This document shows, piece by piece, positions 1 to 11,769 of a stretch of DNA of 32,500 nt. Position 1 is the stretch's first letter. Every line of letters starts with the position of its first letter. The translations under genes and the position numbers were made by a program. The stretch is from NCBI GenBank assembly GCA_037179515.1, contig JAXCGZ010019173.1, positions 1-32,500 on the forward strand, in the 5' to 3' direction. Source of the DNA: Halocaridina rubra (lineage: Eukaryota > Arthropoda > Malacostraca > Decapoda > Atyidae). Below the pieces are notes generated by a model that saw only the letters and a program-made list of their open reading frames with translations, was not told the DNA's origin and ran no database searches.

Positions 1-97
1 CACACTCTCTTTGTCCCAGCCAACTAGGGAGGGGCACTTTACACAGTTATTAAAAGTAAATAAACCAACAGATGTACAAACAATGATGAGCCCTTAA

Positions 98-394
98 TAA
101 TAATAATAATGATGATAATAATCTCCACAATCATCATCAAAGGAAAATTATTGTTGCCAATGATAATAATAATAATAATAATAAGATCTAAGCAGAATTA
201 CTGGAATAGACATCATGAAAGTAATGCAGAGGTATATTAAAACCCAGCAGAGAGCTGGATATTCATTACACATCTTTTATAAGCCCTTCACATCTGACAG
301 GTCATTACACTCTCCATCTCTGTTTCTCTTTACAACCTGATAAAGTCTGTTTTATTTTATCATTTTTTGGTCCATCCTGGTGTCACAATAATCT
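98..394. repeat. Dispersed ~300 bp repeat, copy 1
   Basis: An AAT/GAT-rich head is followed by about 200 bp of unique-looking sequence that starts near AAGATCTAAG and ends near GTCACAATAATCT. The same sequence recurs in direct orientation at 2231-2543 with a few substitutions, small indels and different lengths of the internal AAT tracts. There is no TG...CA end, terminal inverted repeat or coding frame, so I cannot place it in a known class. The two copies are followed by different sequence (T-rich here, A/TA-rich after copy 2). Confidence 0.7.
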
Positions 395-439
395 TAATTT
401 ATTTATTTATTTATTTTTTATTATTATTATTTTTTTTTT

Positions 440-965
440 TTTTTTAAACACGATACAGTGAGAACGCGAACCAAGAAACACAAATAACCGGGGGAACACT
501 GTATTTTCATTATTTTATTGAAAACAAAAATTTTCATTATTTCCTTGATACAAAAATGTATTTCCAAGCCTAAGAAGAATAAAACAGTAAGAAATAGTAA
601 AATAACATAAATTTTAACATGTAACTTTGCACCATAGAAAGTACGATACCGGTATCAGCGTTTTGGAAAATCCAAAGGGTCACACCTACGTGAGCTAGCA
701 TATACACCTTGTTCTCAAAATAACGCCTAGATAGGTTCTCAGAAGTGTCGTGTAAATGGAAAATCGCGTGAAAAAACGAGTTATTTTCCATAGGAAACAA
801 TGATAAAGGGCATAGATACATTCCAAACCTTACATAGACACACCATGCCAAAGATATAAGTAAAAAAAATATTTTATTACTACATAGCAAAGCAGAAAGC
901 CCTGTATCTATTTTTAAGAGTATACAAAAGATATTCATATTCACTTTACAGCTAGAAATTAACAT
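440..965 (+). mobile_element. Tigger-like transposon remnant (5' noncoding side)
   Basis: The stretch around 570-700 (CCTAAG...AGTAAAA...CACCAT...ACCGGTATCAGCG...CACCTACGTGAGC) matches the 5' noncoding part of the Tigger elements at about 2750-3060 and, reversed, 32100-32400. A TIR-like block reading CGGGGGAACACTG lies at about 490-502. No transposase coding sequence is visible, so this is a nonautonomous or decayed piece. Its right half (about 700-860) is also similar, reversed, to about 11170-11330. Exact ends are uncertain. Confidence 0.55.
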
Positions 966-1179
966 ACATTACTATACTTTACTCTATTATGCAGTGGGCA
1001 ACAGTTATACAGTACACTGGGACATGTTTGGTGGCAGTGAGCAAGTAACTTATGTGGTAGAAGAAGAGGAGGATGCAGAAGAACGAGCCTCTATCTGCAA
1101 ATGTATATAAAGATAAAATAAGAATTATAAATAACCAAAGCAAGACTAAAAAACGAGAAAAAAAAATTAATTATGCAAT

Positions 1180-1668
1180 GCCTAAATCTACCATATGACA
1201 GATTAAAAAAACTTAATCTACATTCTCTAGAGAGGCACAGAGTTAGGGGGGATATGGTTGAGGTGTATAAATGGTTTAAAGGGATTAACAAGGGTGATAT
1301 TAATAAAGTTTAAAAAATTCATGATCAAACCAGAACTCCTAATGGGTAATGGATTTAATCTTGATAAATTTAGGTTCAGAAGGTAAATTGGTGAAAATTG
1401 GCTTGGTAATACCGTAGAGTATTCCTAGTAGGGTAATAAATGCCAATACCTTAGACACCTTCAAATGTAGATTAGATAGACATATGACAGAGGTAGGGTG
1501 GGTATGAATAGATTAGTGTTTATTAGAAAAATCATAAAAAGAATAATAGAATAAGTAAGTAGAGTAGAATAGAATAGGTTAGACATGCTGAAAATATCAT
1601 TCAAAAATGGAACTGCCTCGTGTGTGCCAGTAAGCATGTTGCAGTGTCCCCTATTCTTATGTTCTTAA
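1180..1668 (+). mobile_element. CR1-type LINE 3' fragment (decayed RT C-terminus)
   Basis: From about 1194 the + strand reads YDRLKKLNLHSLERHR, then VRGDMVEVYKWFKG, followed by a stop at about 1310 and more coding-like sequence in shifted frames. This is the conserved C-terminal part of CR1-group LINE proteins, and the LINE B copy here has the same pattern (YDERLRELDLPSLEGRRLRG). The fragment ends in an octamer-type tail, TTCTTATGTTCTTA, at about 1654-1667, which fits a CR1 3' terminus. It is 5' truncated and full of stops, so it is a dead copy, distinct from the family of LINE A and B. Confidence 0.8.
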
Positions 1669-2230
1669 TATTTTCAGAACACGTGTTTTGCATCCTCCTT
1701 CCATTTTAAAATTTGTATCTGGTTTCTGAATGACAAATTTGTTAATAAAATGTATCCAATTACTCTGTCTCTCTCTCTCTCTCTCTCATATTTCTTTACA
1801 AAAAACGAATTAAAACTTAGGTTTATTACCTTTAAAATGAGCACTGTAATGAACGTGATTAAGACTAAAGTAATAATTGTATTTACATAATAAGATGAAA
1901 AATTTCTACCTAATTCCTGTTTAAGAGAAACATTACAAAGGATTCGTGGAATGGAAATTAATTTAACGGTCTTTTAACTCATTAACGTTTTTATTAAAAG
2001 TGCATTATTATATTTATCATTTGCTGCCCCAAACGACTCATCAGCTTGTAAAGTAACTGATGTATGCTTTGTTTGTAAGACTATTCTCCATTTAATATAA
2101 ATATATTCTATATAATGTAAGTGAAATGAAATGAGAGAGAGAGAGAGAGAGAGATCTTTAATTAACTCTTGTTCATTCAACCAAAACTACATTATTTATT
2201 GTAAAAATAATGGTGTAATTACAAATTCTT
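1669..2230. other. No gene seen; AT-rich with CT and GA tracts
   Basis: I see no coding potential. A (CT)n tract lies at about 1766-1788 and a (GA)n tract at about 2132-2153. The short reading frames here have low-complexity composition and no recognisable motif. Confidence 0.5.
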
Positions 2231-2303
2231 AATAATAATGATATTAATAATAATAATAATAATCTCCACATTCATCATCAAAGGAAAATTATTGTTAAAA
2301 ATA

Positions 2304-2335
<32 letters not shown>

Positions 2336-2543
2336 GATCTAAGGAGAATTTTTGGAATAGACATCATGAGAGTAATGCAGAGGTATATTAAAACCCAGCA
2401 GAGAGCTGGATATTCATTACACATCTTTTATAATCCCTTCACATCTGACAGGTCATTACACTCTCCATCTGTTTCTCTTTACAGCCTGATAAAGGCTGTT
2501 TTATTTTATCATTTTTTGGTCCATCCTGTTGTCACAATAATCT
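2231..2543. repeat. Dispersed ~300 bp repeat, copy 2
   Basis: This is the second direct copy of the 98-394 repeat. Most of the ~200 bp body is identical, including the run through AACCCAGCAGAGAGCTGG and the end GTCACAATAATCT. The AAT tract is longer. The copy abuts A-rich and (TA)n sequence and then Tigger-like sequence. Confidence 0.7.
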
Positions 2544-3295
2544 AAAAAAAATAAATAAATAAATAATAATATATATATATATATTTTTTTTTTTTTTGGG
2601 GGGGGGGGCGTTATTCGCGAATTACGAATTTTTTACTATTATTTTTGGGGGGCGTTATTGCAATTTCGCATATAAAAAAATTGCGTATAAAAGGAACAAG
2701 GTGTATTAAAAATTCCAGTAGCTTCATTATTTTATAGATATAAAATATGTATTTCTTAGCCTAAGAATAGTAAATCAGTAAATAACATAAATAATCACAG
2801 TATTACACCATGTAACATAAGATACCGGTATCAGCGTTTCGGAAAACGAAAAGGGTCTCACCTACGTGAGCTACTACATATTGAAATTTTCATTATTTTA
2901 TTGATGAAATAAGTATTTCCTAGCCTAAGAGCAGTAAAACAGTAAAAAATAGTAGAAAACAAATTTTAACATATACACTTACAGTATTGCACCATGTGAA
3001 ATACTGTACGATAGGGGACACTGTATTGACGTCTTGGAAAACGCAAAGGCTCGCACCTACGTGACATAGTTCATGGAATGCTATTGGCTGAAAGGGTGGG
3101 AGACAACGAATCACAGAATTGTTTTTCTGTATGTTCTGTATCACGGGGTCTTATTGGCGTTTTGATTGAAGTTTGGTTCTCCCACCATCTTCCATTGTCT
3201 CGCCTCACTCGTTCAGTCTAACTCACATGTGCAAAGTTCGCGTTATGCATATTAATATGTTATGCTTCAGGGGTTGGGTTCTTTTGATAACAGTC

Positions 3296-3641
3296 TCCTA
3301 TGCCTCAAAAGGCCCCTTTTTAATTTCAAGCGGCTCTTGCAGTTCTTCTTTAACGTATAATTTACAAGAGATTTCCTCTACTGGGGGAGCATCAGTATCA
3401 TTTCCTTTGCCTTAACAGACTCTTTAATATCAAGCGGCTTCTGCAGATCTTCTTGAACGTGTGATTTACAAGATTTCCTCTACTGGGGGAGCATCAGTAT
3501 CGTTTCCTTTGCCTCAACAGACTCCTCTTTAATTCAAGCGGCTTCTGCATATCTTCTTTAACGTGTGATTTAAGAGATTTCCTCTACTGGGGGAGCACTA
3601 GTGTCATTTTAACAGTTTTCAATGCCATCCACCTCCATCAT
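3296..3641 (-). pseudogene. Decayed acidic ~105 bp tandem coding repeat inside Tigger remnant
   Basis: Three imperfect units of about 105 bp run through this block. Read on the minus strand they translate, with frameshifts and stops, to repeats of about 35 residues with the pattern GNDTDAPPVEEIS...VKEELQEPLEIK. A possible start (MMEVDGIENC) lies at 3641 and is followed at once by a stop. Acidic EPLEIKE-type repeats are common in the N-terminal linkers of arthropod zinc-finger proteins, but no zinc finger is present here, so the origin is an inference. It occupies the place where the transposase body should be, which suggests captured or transduplicated sequence, now dead. Confidence 0.45.
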
Positions 3642-3831
3642 AGGAGAAGGAACACAATTGGTTTCTGAACACTGACGTGAATTGAGACCAGTTTGTACAA
3701 AGTACATAGTACTATTGTATTTCAAAATATCACTGATGGATACTTGGCTTCTCCACTTTAATATTTTTCATAATGATCTAGATTTTTCCTACATACTGTA
3801 TATTCAATTTACTTCGTAACTGAGCCACGAG

Positions 3832-3930
3832 GAAATCGAAGACCCTGGCCTTACACTCGAACATCTAGCAGCCCAGTATGAACATGTGACAGCACTCCAA
3901 CAACTCTCACAAGAACACGATGATAATATG
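3832..3930 (+). pseudogene. Tigger transposase C-terminal remnant
   Basis: The plus strand reads EIEDPGLTLEHLAAQYEHV, then TALQQLSQEHDDNM. It matches the C-terminal tail of the reverse-strand transposase near 23900 (EVEEPGLTLERLAAMYEHV, KAVQLLSQEHDDNM). Only about 33 codons of the tail survive, with no catalytic core. This fixes the orientation of the element as plus. Confidence 0.8.
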
Positions 3931-4166
3931 GTTCTTTCACATAAGTTTACCTATCACTTTCATATACAAAAAAATGTAAATTTATGCTTGCACGCTGTTA
4001 TTAATAAAGTAAAGGGTGGTTTTTTTAACAGTACAGGGAGGGTTTATACAGTAAACGTAAAAATGAATGTAAAATACCTATGTACATATAGGGTGATCCT
4101 ACTTCACGGAAATTCACCTATCGTGGTCGGTCCCGGAACCTAACCCCCGCGATAAACGAGGGATCA

Positions 4167-4707
<541 letters not shown>

Positions 4708-4830
4708 GTTTGAGGTTGTTTGTGAAGATGAAGAAGATGCTGTTATAGTTGGTAGTTCCCCGGCTCAATGTCATAATCACATTCTGCAGAGTATCAATTC
4801 TACCCTTGATATGGATTTGCTTGTTGTACG
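4708..4830 (+). CDS. Internal exon, N-terminal half of FYRC domain (TBRG1-like)
   Basis: A 123-nt exon is bounded by CTTTAG (acceptor, 4702-4707) and GTATGT (donor, 4831). It starts with one base completing a codon and then reads FEVVCEDEEDAVIVGSS, PAQCHNHILQSIN, STLDMDLLVV, ending with two bases (CG) that join the next exon to give Arg. The pattern FEVV.EDE....I.GSS...C...IL..IN matches the start of the FYRC (FY-rich C-terminal) domain. This domain is found with FYRN in TBRG1 and in trithorax/MLL methyltransferases, which are nuclear chromatin or growth-regulatory proteins. No stop interrupts it. The exon is too short to stand out as an ORF. The exact orthologue is an inference. Confidence 0.72.
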
Positions 4831-5632
4831 GTATGTAATATGTTAAAATCTTTATGTTCCTCCTATGACTTCAGTGATTCTCTGTATAATAAAGTACACA
4901 AATTCTATACTGCAGACTAGCATTTCATAGAATATTGACTTCAAAATACATAACTCTGTGTTCTGTATTACAGCACAGTACTTGTACAGGGAGTCCTCGG
5001 TTTACGATGTCCTGGAGTTATAATGTTTCATAGTTACGATGCATTTCCCATAAATTATTTTGCTCCTCTTTTTAAAATTTTGGTCTATATTATGTCTCTC
5101 CAGTATAAAGCAGATTCTTCTGATGGCAGTACTTTGAATAAAAGGAAAGCCATCACCATGGAAGTGTAATTAGAGATTGTTACACGCTTGGAAAGGATAG
5201 AAACTTTACTACTGCATTAGTATAGGTGGGTTACGTAGGTGCTTAATTGTGTTCCGACGCAAGCTCAAAATCGGGTTTCTTCACATCTTGAGGAACGGAA
5301 CTCTTAACGTAAGTCGAGGACCCCTTTGTATTTACATTTACATAATAAATTAGTATATATATTTGCCTAGCAGCTATTTTTCAGTCATAATTTATACAAA
5401 ATATTTAGTTTTAACTCTTTTGTCTAAGTTATCTCATTTTGTTTTTGGGGATCTTTATTGTTTATATTGGCATGCAAATTCACACTCAGTACTTAGGTAT
5501 ATACCCTAGTTCTAGATTTTTATTTGTTCTAGGGTATGGTATTTCCTCATGAATTGTACAAATGTATATTCTGACAGTAATTTTTGTTAAAAAAAAAAAA
5601 TTTATGATATCACACTTTTACCTAATATGCAG
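4831..5632 (+). other. Intron between the two FYRC exons
   Basis: Begins GTATGT and ends with a pyrimidine-rich acceptor (CTTTTACCTAATATGCAG). It carries a complete 342 bp Tigger-derived MITE in its first half and otherwise AT-rich sequence with no coding signal. Confidence 0.65.
4987..5328 (+). mobile_element. Tigger/mariner-derived MITE, copy 1
   Basis: The terminal inverted repeats are imperfect: CAGGGAGTCCTCGGTTTACG at the left and CGTAAGTCGAGGACCCCTTTG at the right. They are flanked by TA on both sides (4985-4986 and 5329-5330), the target duplication of Tc1/mariner/pogo elements. Inside, 5116-5202 reads SSDGSTLNKRKAITMEV, a stop, then LEIVTRLERIE, which resembles the N-terminal helix-turn-helix start of Tigger transposases. 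It is therefore an internal-deletion derivative of an autonomous Tigger. A reverse copy lies at 8676-8992. Confidence 0.85.
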
Positions 5633-5762
5633 ACCTGGGGGAAATGATAATGAGGAGCGAGGCTGTCGATTCTTTGGTCTCAGCCATCCAAGTGTGCAAA
5701 ATGTCCTTCAGGCCTGTCCAGGAGCAAGAAAGTGTTCCAAATATAAATGGGTAAAGTTTGAG
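5633..5762 (+). CDS. Internal exon, C-terminal half of FYRC domain (TBRG1-like)
   Basis: A 130-nt exon between acceptor ATATGCAG and donor GTAAGT. Joined to the upstream CG it reads R, PGGNDNEERGCRFFGLSH, PSVQNVLQACPGARKC, SKYKWVKFE, ending in phase 0. The core FFGLSHP.V..L...CPGA.KC..Y.WVKF is the hallmark second half of the FYRC domain. As I recall the family, the CPGARKC..Y.WVKF ending is closer to TBRG1 than to MLL proteins; that is from memory, not a search. The frame is intact and spliced in phase with 4708-4830, so the pair looks like a functional gene. The FYRN exon, start and C-terminal exons are not seen; they should lie outside the window or in exons I cannot recognise. Confidence 0.8.
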
Positions 5763-6306
5763 GTAAGTGTTATTGTCATTATTACTGTATTTGTATAATT
5801 TTACCCTCACCGGCTCTGCATTTCCTAAAAGACAATGGAAAGGGATTTTCTAGTGATAGGGCCAATGGTATTCTACCTTTTAATGCCTCAGATCTTGCAG
5901 CTAATTAAAAGGGTGATAAAACTACATAGGGCAATCATGACTACTGCTCCAATATTGCATATGCTAATGATGAACCTTCGTAGAGAAGAAATAAGATTTG
6001 TTAAGGATATAGTTGCCTCAATTTCGAAAGTATGATAAATATCCAAGGTGGTGGTGTGGCTAAAATAAAAGTAACATTGGTAATTTGGTTATCCTGGCAT
6101 TGAGTGAGAATGTAACACTGAAAGAAAAAGGAAATGTTGGAAGAGTGAAGGGGAGAGAATTTGGTGTAAAGTGGAGAAAGTAACTGTGAAAGGGCATGGC
6201 AGTATTACTGACTGTGGAGATGGGAAATTAAGTGTAAGAATGAAAATAAATTTATATTAATCACACAAAGCTAGATAGTCTCTTTTGACCTGGTAGAAAA
6301 AAAAGA
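5763..6306. other. Presumed intron; no supported gene
   Basis: The 66-codon open frame at 5835-6035 has no recognisable domain, and neighbouring frames are stop-ridden. Purine-rich sequence at 6100-6250 resembles decayed coding or repeat sequence, but I cannot name it. Confidence 0.4.
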
Positions 6307-6314
6307 GTAGGGAG

Positions 6315-7200
6315 CAGAGGTGGCTCGTAGCTAAAATTCGTGGGAGTGCTAAAGAAAAAAAAAAATAACTAATGGCCTAAATCGTTACAGTTCAAGATTA
6401 ATCTTTATTTGAAAACGAAATCCATTATTCGTGCTTTACTTTTCGGGAAAAGATTAATAATTTTTTCCTTGATCTCTAGACAATGTTACATCACCTCCAA
6501 ACAGTAAACGCGGGAAGCAAAACAGTGCATTTTTTACTTTACAGCCAACTTTTCCGTTTGTACCATTAAGAATAAAAGCTACAAATATACTCGTTGTTGC
6601 TTATCCCTGGCTGAGATGTTTGAATATCAGCCTCTTTTCTTAACTCGGACTTTCTCATGGAGAGAACTGTGAAAACTCAAGCTGTTGAAGTTTTCTTAGT
6701 CACAGAACTTATTTCTTGGGGATGCAAAGAGGCATGGTTAAATTATTTAAATTTTCTGTAAAATGAAAGAACCGAAAAAACTTTGAATTACATAGAATAG
6801 CTGGAAGCTTGGTAATCATCTAATTCTACACTTTATCACATTCAAGAATATGGTACACAGTGTTTAAGAACAACACACGCAGAGTAAAAAAAAAACACTA
6901 CTTTCACAACAGGGTTGGCACTGCGTGAGCGATAGTGCTCTCTCTACTTAGCCTGCAGCTTCTTATCTCGGACATGTGCGCATGCTCACAACGGCCAAAC
7001 ACAAAGTCGCTGGAACTGTGAGGCGCAAAGTTCCATATAAAGATTTTTGTAATTTTTACATGAACTAGGGGATGACTACTGACATTAAGCTTAAGGATTA
7101 TATAATGTACAAGTATCAGGAAAGAATTAAAGATGAACTCATATCATGTGAAAATACGGGGTGCTGCAGTTCTGCAGTGCCTATACATGAGCTGCCACTG
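6315..7200. mobile_element. Nonautonomous hAT-type DNA transposon
   Basis: The left end is CAGAGGTGGCTCGTAG and the right end, reverse complemented, is CAGTGGCAGCTCATGT. These are imperfect terminal inverted repeats of about 16 bp of the CAG.GGCGGCTC type seen in hAT elements. Both sides carry a perfect 8-bp target duplication, GTAGGGAG (6307-6314 and 7201-7208), the diagnostic hAT length. The 886 bp interior has no transposase frame, so it depends on an outside transposase. The perfect duplication suggests a fairly recent insertion into the presumed intron. Confidence 0.88.
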
Positions 7201-7208
7201 GTAGGGAG

Positions 7209-7974
<766 letters not shown>

Positions 7975-8040
7975 TCCCAAACTTACGAATGAATTAGGTT
8001 TCACAAGGCCATTCGTAGGTTGTATTTTGGTGAAAAAAAA

Positions 8041-8079
8041 GTACTGTACAGTATATATACATGCAGTACTGTACAGTAC
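8041..8079. repeat. Paired GTACTGTACAGTAC palindromes
   Basis: A perfect 14-bp palindrome, GTACTGTACAGTAC, at 8066-8079 is preceded at 8041-8053 by 13 bp of the same motif. Such motifs are frequent at MITE ends. Further short CAGTA motifs follow to about 8170. Confidence 0.6.
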
Positions 8080-8675
8080 CTATATTAAAGACAATTAAAA
8101 TACTACATATAACAAAGTATACAGTAGTAATGAATTTTAATACAGTAATGATAATGTAATGATACAGTAAAAAGTCATAAGTTATGGAAGATAGAAGCAG
8201 GAAGAGAGTTCAAGAGTTTGGATACTGTTATAAAAATAAGAGGTAGATTCAGTAAAGCAATCACTACAGATTGAAATCTGATAGGAATGAGAATGTTCTT
8301 AAATGCTGCTAGATGATACCAGAGTGATTTCTTCCTGCAGGTGTGTAGAAGTGAGGCTGAAGTAGAGAGCGTGTTTGAGGCTGAGAAAGAAGCATCTCTG
8401 TGTCATGAAGCACTCCTGAGAAACATCAGATTTGCTAGACATCATGTTACCTCTCCCTAAGTAGGTTATATGATACATTCGAGGATTATAAATGAGAGTA
8501 GTTATAAAAATGTAGATCATATTTAAGATTCTGTGAAGGAAAAATAAAAACTAATTTTTAAATAGGGATATCTTGATGCCTTGTGTAATGTTCTATCTGC
8601 TGTTGGAAAAATATAAAATTTGCTAAACATTAGCCATATACATACATACTTCTGATAGATAACTTGTGCTATATA
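8080..8675. other. No gene seen
   Basis: AT-rich sequence with repeated ACAGTA motifs up to 8170, then mixed-composition sequence (8190-8520) with no frame that holds a recognisable domain on either strand. Confidence 0.4.
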
Positions 8676-8992
8676 CTGGGTGTCCTCATTTTACATGAGA
8701 GTTCTGTTCCTGAAAAGTGATGTAACCCAAATTTCAATATAAGTCGGAAGACACCTAAATAAGCACCTATGCTAATGCAGTAGTAAAGTTCTCCCTATTC
8801 CATGCATTCCACTATCTCTAATTTCACTTCCATGGTGATGGCTTTCCTTTTCTTCGAAGAATTGCCATCATAAGAATTTTATTTATGCTTGTGAGACATA
8901 ATACAGGCCAATGATTATCAAAAGAAAATAAATTTTGGGAGATGCATTGTAACCAGGAAACATCGTAACTCGAGGACAATGTAAACCCTCTG
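8676..8992 (-). mobile_element. Tigger/mariner-derived MITE, copy 2 (inverted)
   Basis: The sequence is the reverse complement of the 4987-5328 family: GTCCTC...TAAGCACCTA..CTAATGCAGTAGTAAAG...CATGGTGATGGCTTTCCTTTT...ATGCATTGTAACCAGGAAACATCGTAAC. It is flanked by TA at 8674-8675 and 8993-8994. The right end holds a small extra duplication of the terminal motif (CGTAACTCGAGGACA then TGTAAACCCTCTG). It lies opposite to copy 1, about 3.35 kb away. Confidence 0.78.
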
Positions 8993-10430
8993 TATTGTAA
9001 AACTGCATATTGTATACAAAAGCTTAATATAATTTTGCAAAAAAATATGCTACAAGTACAAATTTTAAGTTTCCATTTTCAGAGAATTATTTATATAGGA
9101 AGTAAATAGATTTATTTCCTTATCAAAATAGATTACCAACTGTTACTGAATTTGGCACACACAATTATCTTTGCAGTCTTGCTGACAGTACACTGTACTT
9201 GATCTGCAACATATTTTCCTTGTCCTTTTAATTGCAGTTAGTAATAGACTGCCAATTCTCAGGCATATGAATGCCCACTCCAAATACTTTATACCGTGTG
9301 TATTGCTTCTGCTACTACTATGGCATTTTATTCTGCTTTCTCCTTTTATTCTTCAATCACCATCTTTCCCTCTTCTCTCCTTTCTTTACATCTACCGCTG
9401 TCGCTTCACAACTACTGTAACTACTACTACTTCGTCTTTTTTCTCAATAGTTCTAAAGTCTTTATTTCCCCCCCTATCACTCACAAACCCACTCAATTAG
9501 AATACTAAACTACAGATAATGTTCACACAAATTTTTATCATGGTTTATGAACATAATTGATCACCATGAAAGAAGAAAAGAACACAGTGTTAGTGATAGA
9601 TTAGAAATAAATGAAGAATAGCATTACCAAAATTATGAAAACAATGCCACTGTGACAAATGAACCTGGTAGAAGAGCGTCCTTAGAGAGAACATAATTTA
9701 AGCTCATATTTCTGTAGATAAATTTTTTTTTATATAATGAAAATCTCCAGAATATTCACTATATCCCATAGCATTTCCAGAGAATATCAAGAAATCATGT
9801 CATTGACTGCTTATGAGAAAATAAAATATATGCTGCAAGGAGAAACAACAGAAATGATGTTACAGGTTAATTGAAAGCGTTGCAATTATGTTGGGTTTTT
9901 CAACTCGCCATTGGGCTGTTACTATTTAACCTCAGGTGACAGGAAACATAATGCATCACACGAAATTAAATTCTATGCCAAAGGATAGATATATCTTTGG
10001 ACTGGATCTGTGGCTTGGCAGTTGAAAACAGATGTTTGGATGTTGTATCTGGTTCGCTTATCTAATGTGGAGTCTCAACCAAAAGCTAAAAACATGTTCC
10101 TTTTTTTGCCGGTCAGGATTTCATTAATATTGAATGTTGTATGACCTCTTGAACAACACCAGCTCACTCATTTTATTTAAATTATGGCCATAATTCTTTC
10201 TTCGCTGGTTTATGTCATCATGTTAAGGAGAATCCTATAAGCATTATACCTTCATTTTATATTTGCCTACTGTAGCTTGAAGGAAAATTGTGTAACTTAA
10301 AATCCATATCAATAATTTTAGCTCAATTTGAGTAGGGTAGCAAATCACACCTCCACATTCAGTGGCTACCGTACTTTAGAATCTGTTGTCAATACCCCTG
10401 TAGAAGTGTAATGCTGTTAAGCATAATACA
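8993..10430. other. No gene seen; AT-rich
   Basis: No domain-like translation in any frame. The two overlapping open frames at 9267-9508 are pyrimidine-rich and have leucine/serine/tyrosine composition typical of chance frames. No repeat structure is obvious apart from short poly-T and CTACTACT runs around 9420. Confidence 0.45.
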
Positions 10431-11330
10431 GTTACCTCACTTTGCACGTTTATACTACGCGAAATTGGAATAGCACGACTTGAAAATAATAGTAAAAAAT
10501 ACAAAAAGCGAAATATATGGTTCAGTTTAGTAACTGAGTGACCGCCTCTGAGGCACTTTCCCACCATGCTGCCATGTGCTTCAGTCTCTCTTCACCCAGT
10601 ATGAACCCCAACAACCAGGGGTTAGCTCTCCCCCTTCCTCCTCCTCTTCTCCTCCCTCTCCTACTGCTCACCGCTTGTCCCAGTATGCCTGTTGCCCGTC
10701 GTATATAGAGTGAGTACACCTGTGTAATATTTTAATTTTTTTTTTTTTTTTTTAATACTGTACTACAGTATTATATTCAGGCGTTATATAATGAAAAAAA
10801 ATGAGTTTACTAGTGTTGCTTTTGCTCGTTTTTTTGTTTATTTATTTTTTGCAGCTAGGGTTTGACTCCCCCACTTCTTCCTCTTCTCCTCCTTCTCCTA
10901 TCGCTTATGTCATCTTTGTTTACATTTGCTGATGGGTTCGTTCTTCCGCATCCTCCTCCTCTTCTCCTACTGCTTAAGTCACATGCTTACCGCCACCACG
11001 CACGTCCCAGTATGCCTGTTGCCCACCGCATAAGGGTGTGTTAATTTTTTTTTTGCTGTACAGTATTTATTTGTAAATCTGTATATCTTTTATACTGTAC
11101 ACTATTTGTATTTTAATAAAAATAACTACAGGTATTTCAGCTTTGTCATGTACTTGTAAAATATGTTTTACTTATTTCTTTGGCATAGTGTGCTTATGTA
11201 CGGTTGTGGAATGTATCAATGCCTATTATCATTATTCCTTATGGAAACTGACTGTGTATATTACGTGTAATTTATATTACACGTGCCTTTTGAGAACCTA
11301 TCCTCGCGTTGTTTCAAGAGGTGAGTGCAC
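10431..11330 (+). mobile_element. Possible Tigger-like nonautonomous element with internal duplication
   Basis: The left side starts ACAGTTACCTCACTTTGCAC and continues TACGCGAAATTGG, a style seen at pogo/Tigger ends. At 11170-11330 the sequence (GGAATGTATCAATGCC...TTATGGAAACTGA...TTTTGAGAACCTATCC) is similar to the reverse complement of about 700-860, linking it to the remnant at 440-965. Between them is a duplicated pyrimidine-rich block: TCCTCCTCTTCTCCT with CCCAGTATGCCTGTTGCCC at 10620-10700, repeated at 10945-11030. No clear right terminal repeat was found, so the limits are soft. Confidence 0.4.
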
Positions 11331-11640
11331 ATTGTTCCATTTAGGTACATATTCTTAAAATCACTTGATATGAAGGTGCCTTGATGTTTAGATTACCCAT
11401 TTTAGTCCGTAGATTGCATTCAGGCTATATTAAAGATAAGAGACCTTTATACTAGTGGATTCACACTTTAAAAGATTAAAGGTGTCATATGACAAAGGGA
11501 AAAGGTAAGGCACTAATATACTCTTCAGCCATTCCTCATATTAAAAGACAAAATTGCAGATTATATTGACAAAGGGACAAGGCAAGGCATTCTTCATATT
11601 AGAATACTAAAATGCAGTTTACCTTATACATATATATACA
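11331..11640. repeat. Short imperfect ~110 bp tandem duplication
   Basis: Two imperfect copies of GACAAAGGGAAAAGGTAAGGCA...CATTCCTCATATTA...AATTGCAG occur at about 11490-11560 and 11568-11615. No coding potential. Confidence 0.5.
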
Positions 11641-11769
11641 GACACTCCTCTACTTAGGAACATCCAACAAACGAACATGTAAAGATATGATTGGTGTGTG
11701 CGAAGTGTTTGTGTATGAAAGAAAGACAGAGAGAGGTGAAAAGTTATTTGTGCTACCGTCTCATTACAA

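Noticed and set aside
5835..6035. 66-codon frame after the FYRC exon as a further exon
   Set aside because: No similarity to FYRC-protein C-termini and no convincing splice sites; surrounding frames are stop-rich.
9267..9508. Overlapping hydrophobic frames as a small membrane protein gene
   Set aside because: Pyrimidine-rich DNA gives Leu/Phe/Ser/Pro in two frames at once; neither has codon or domain evidence.
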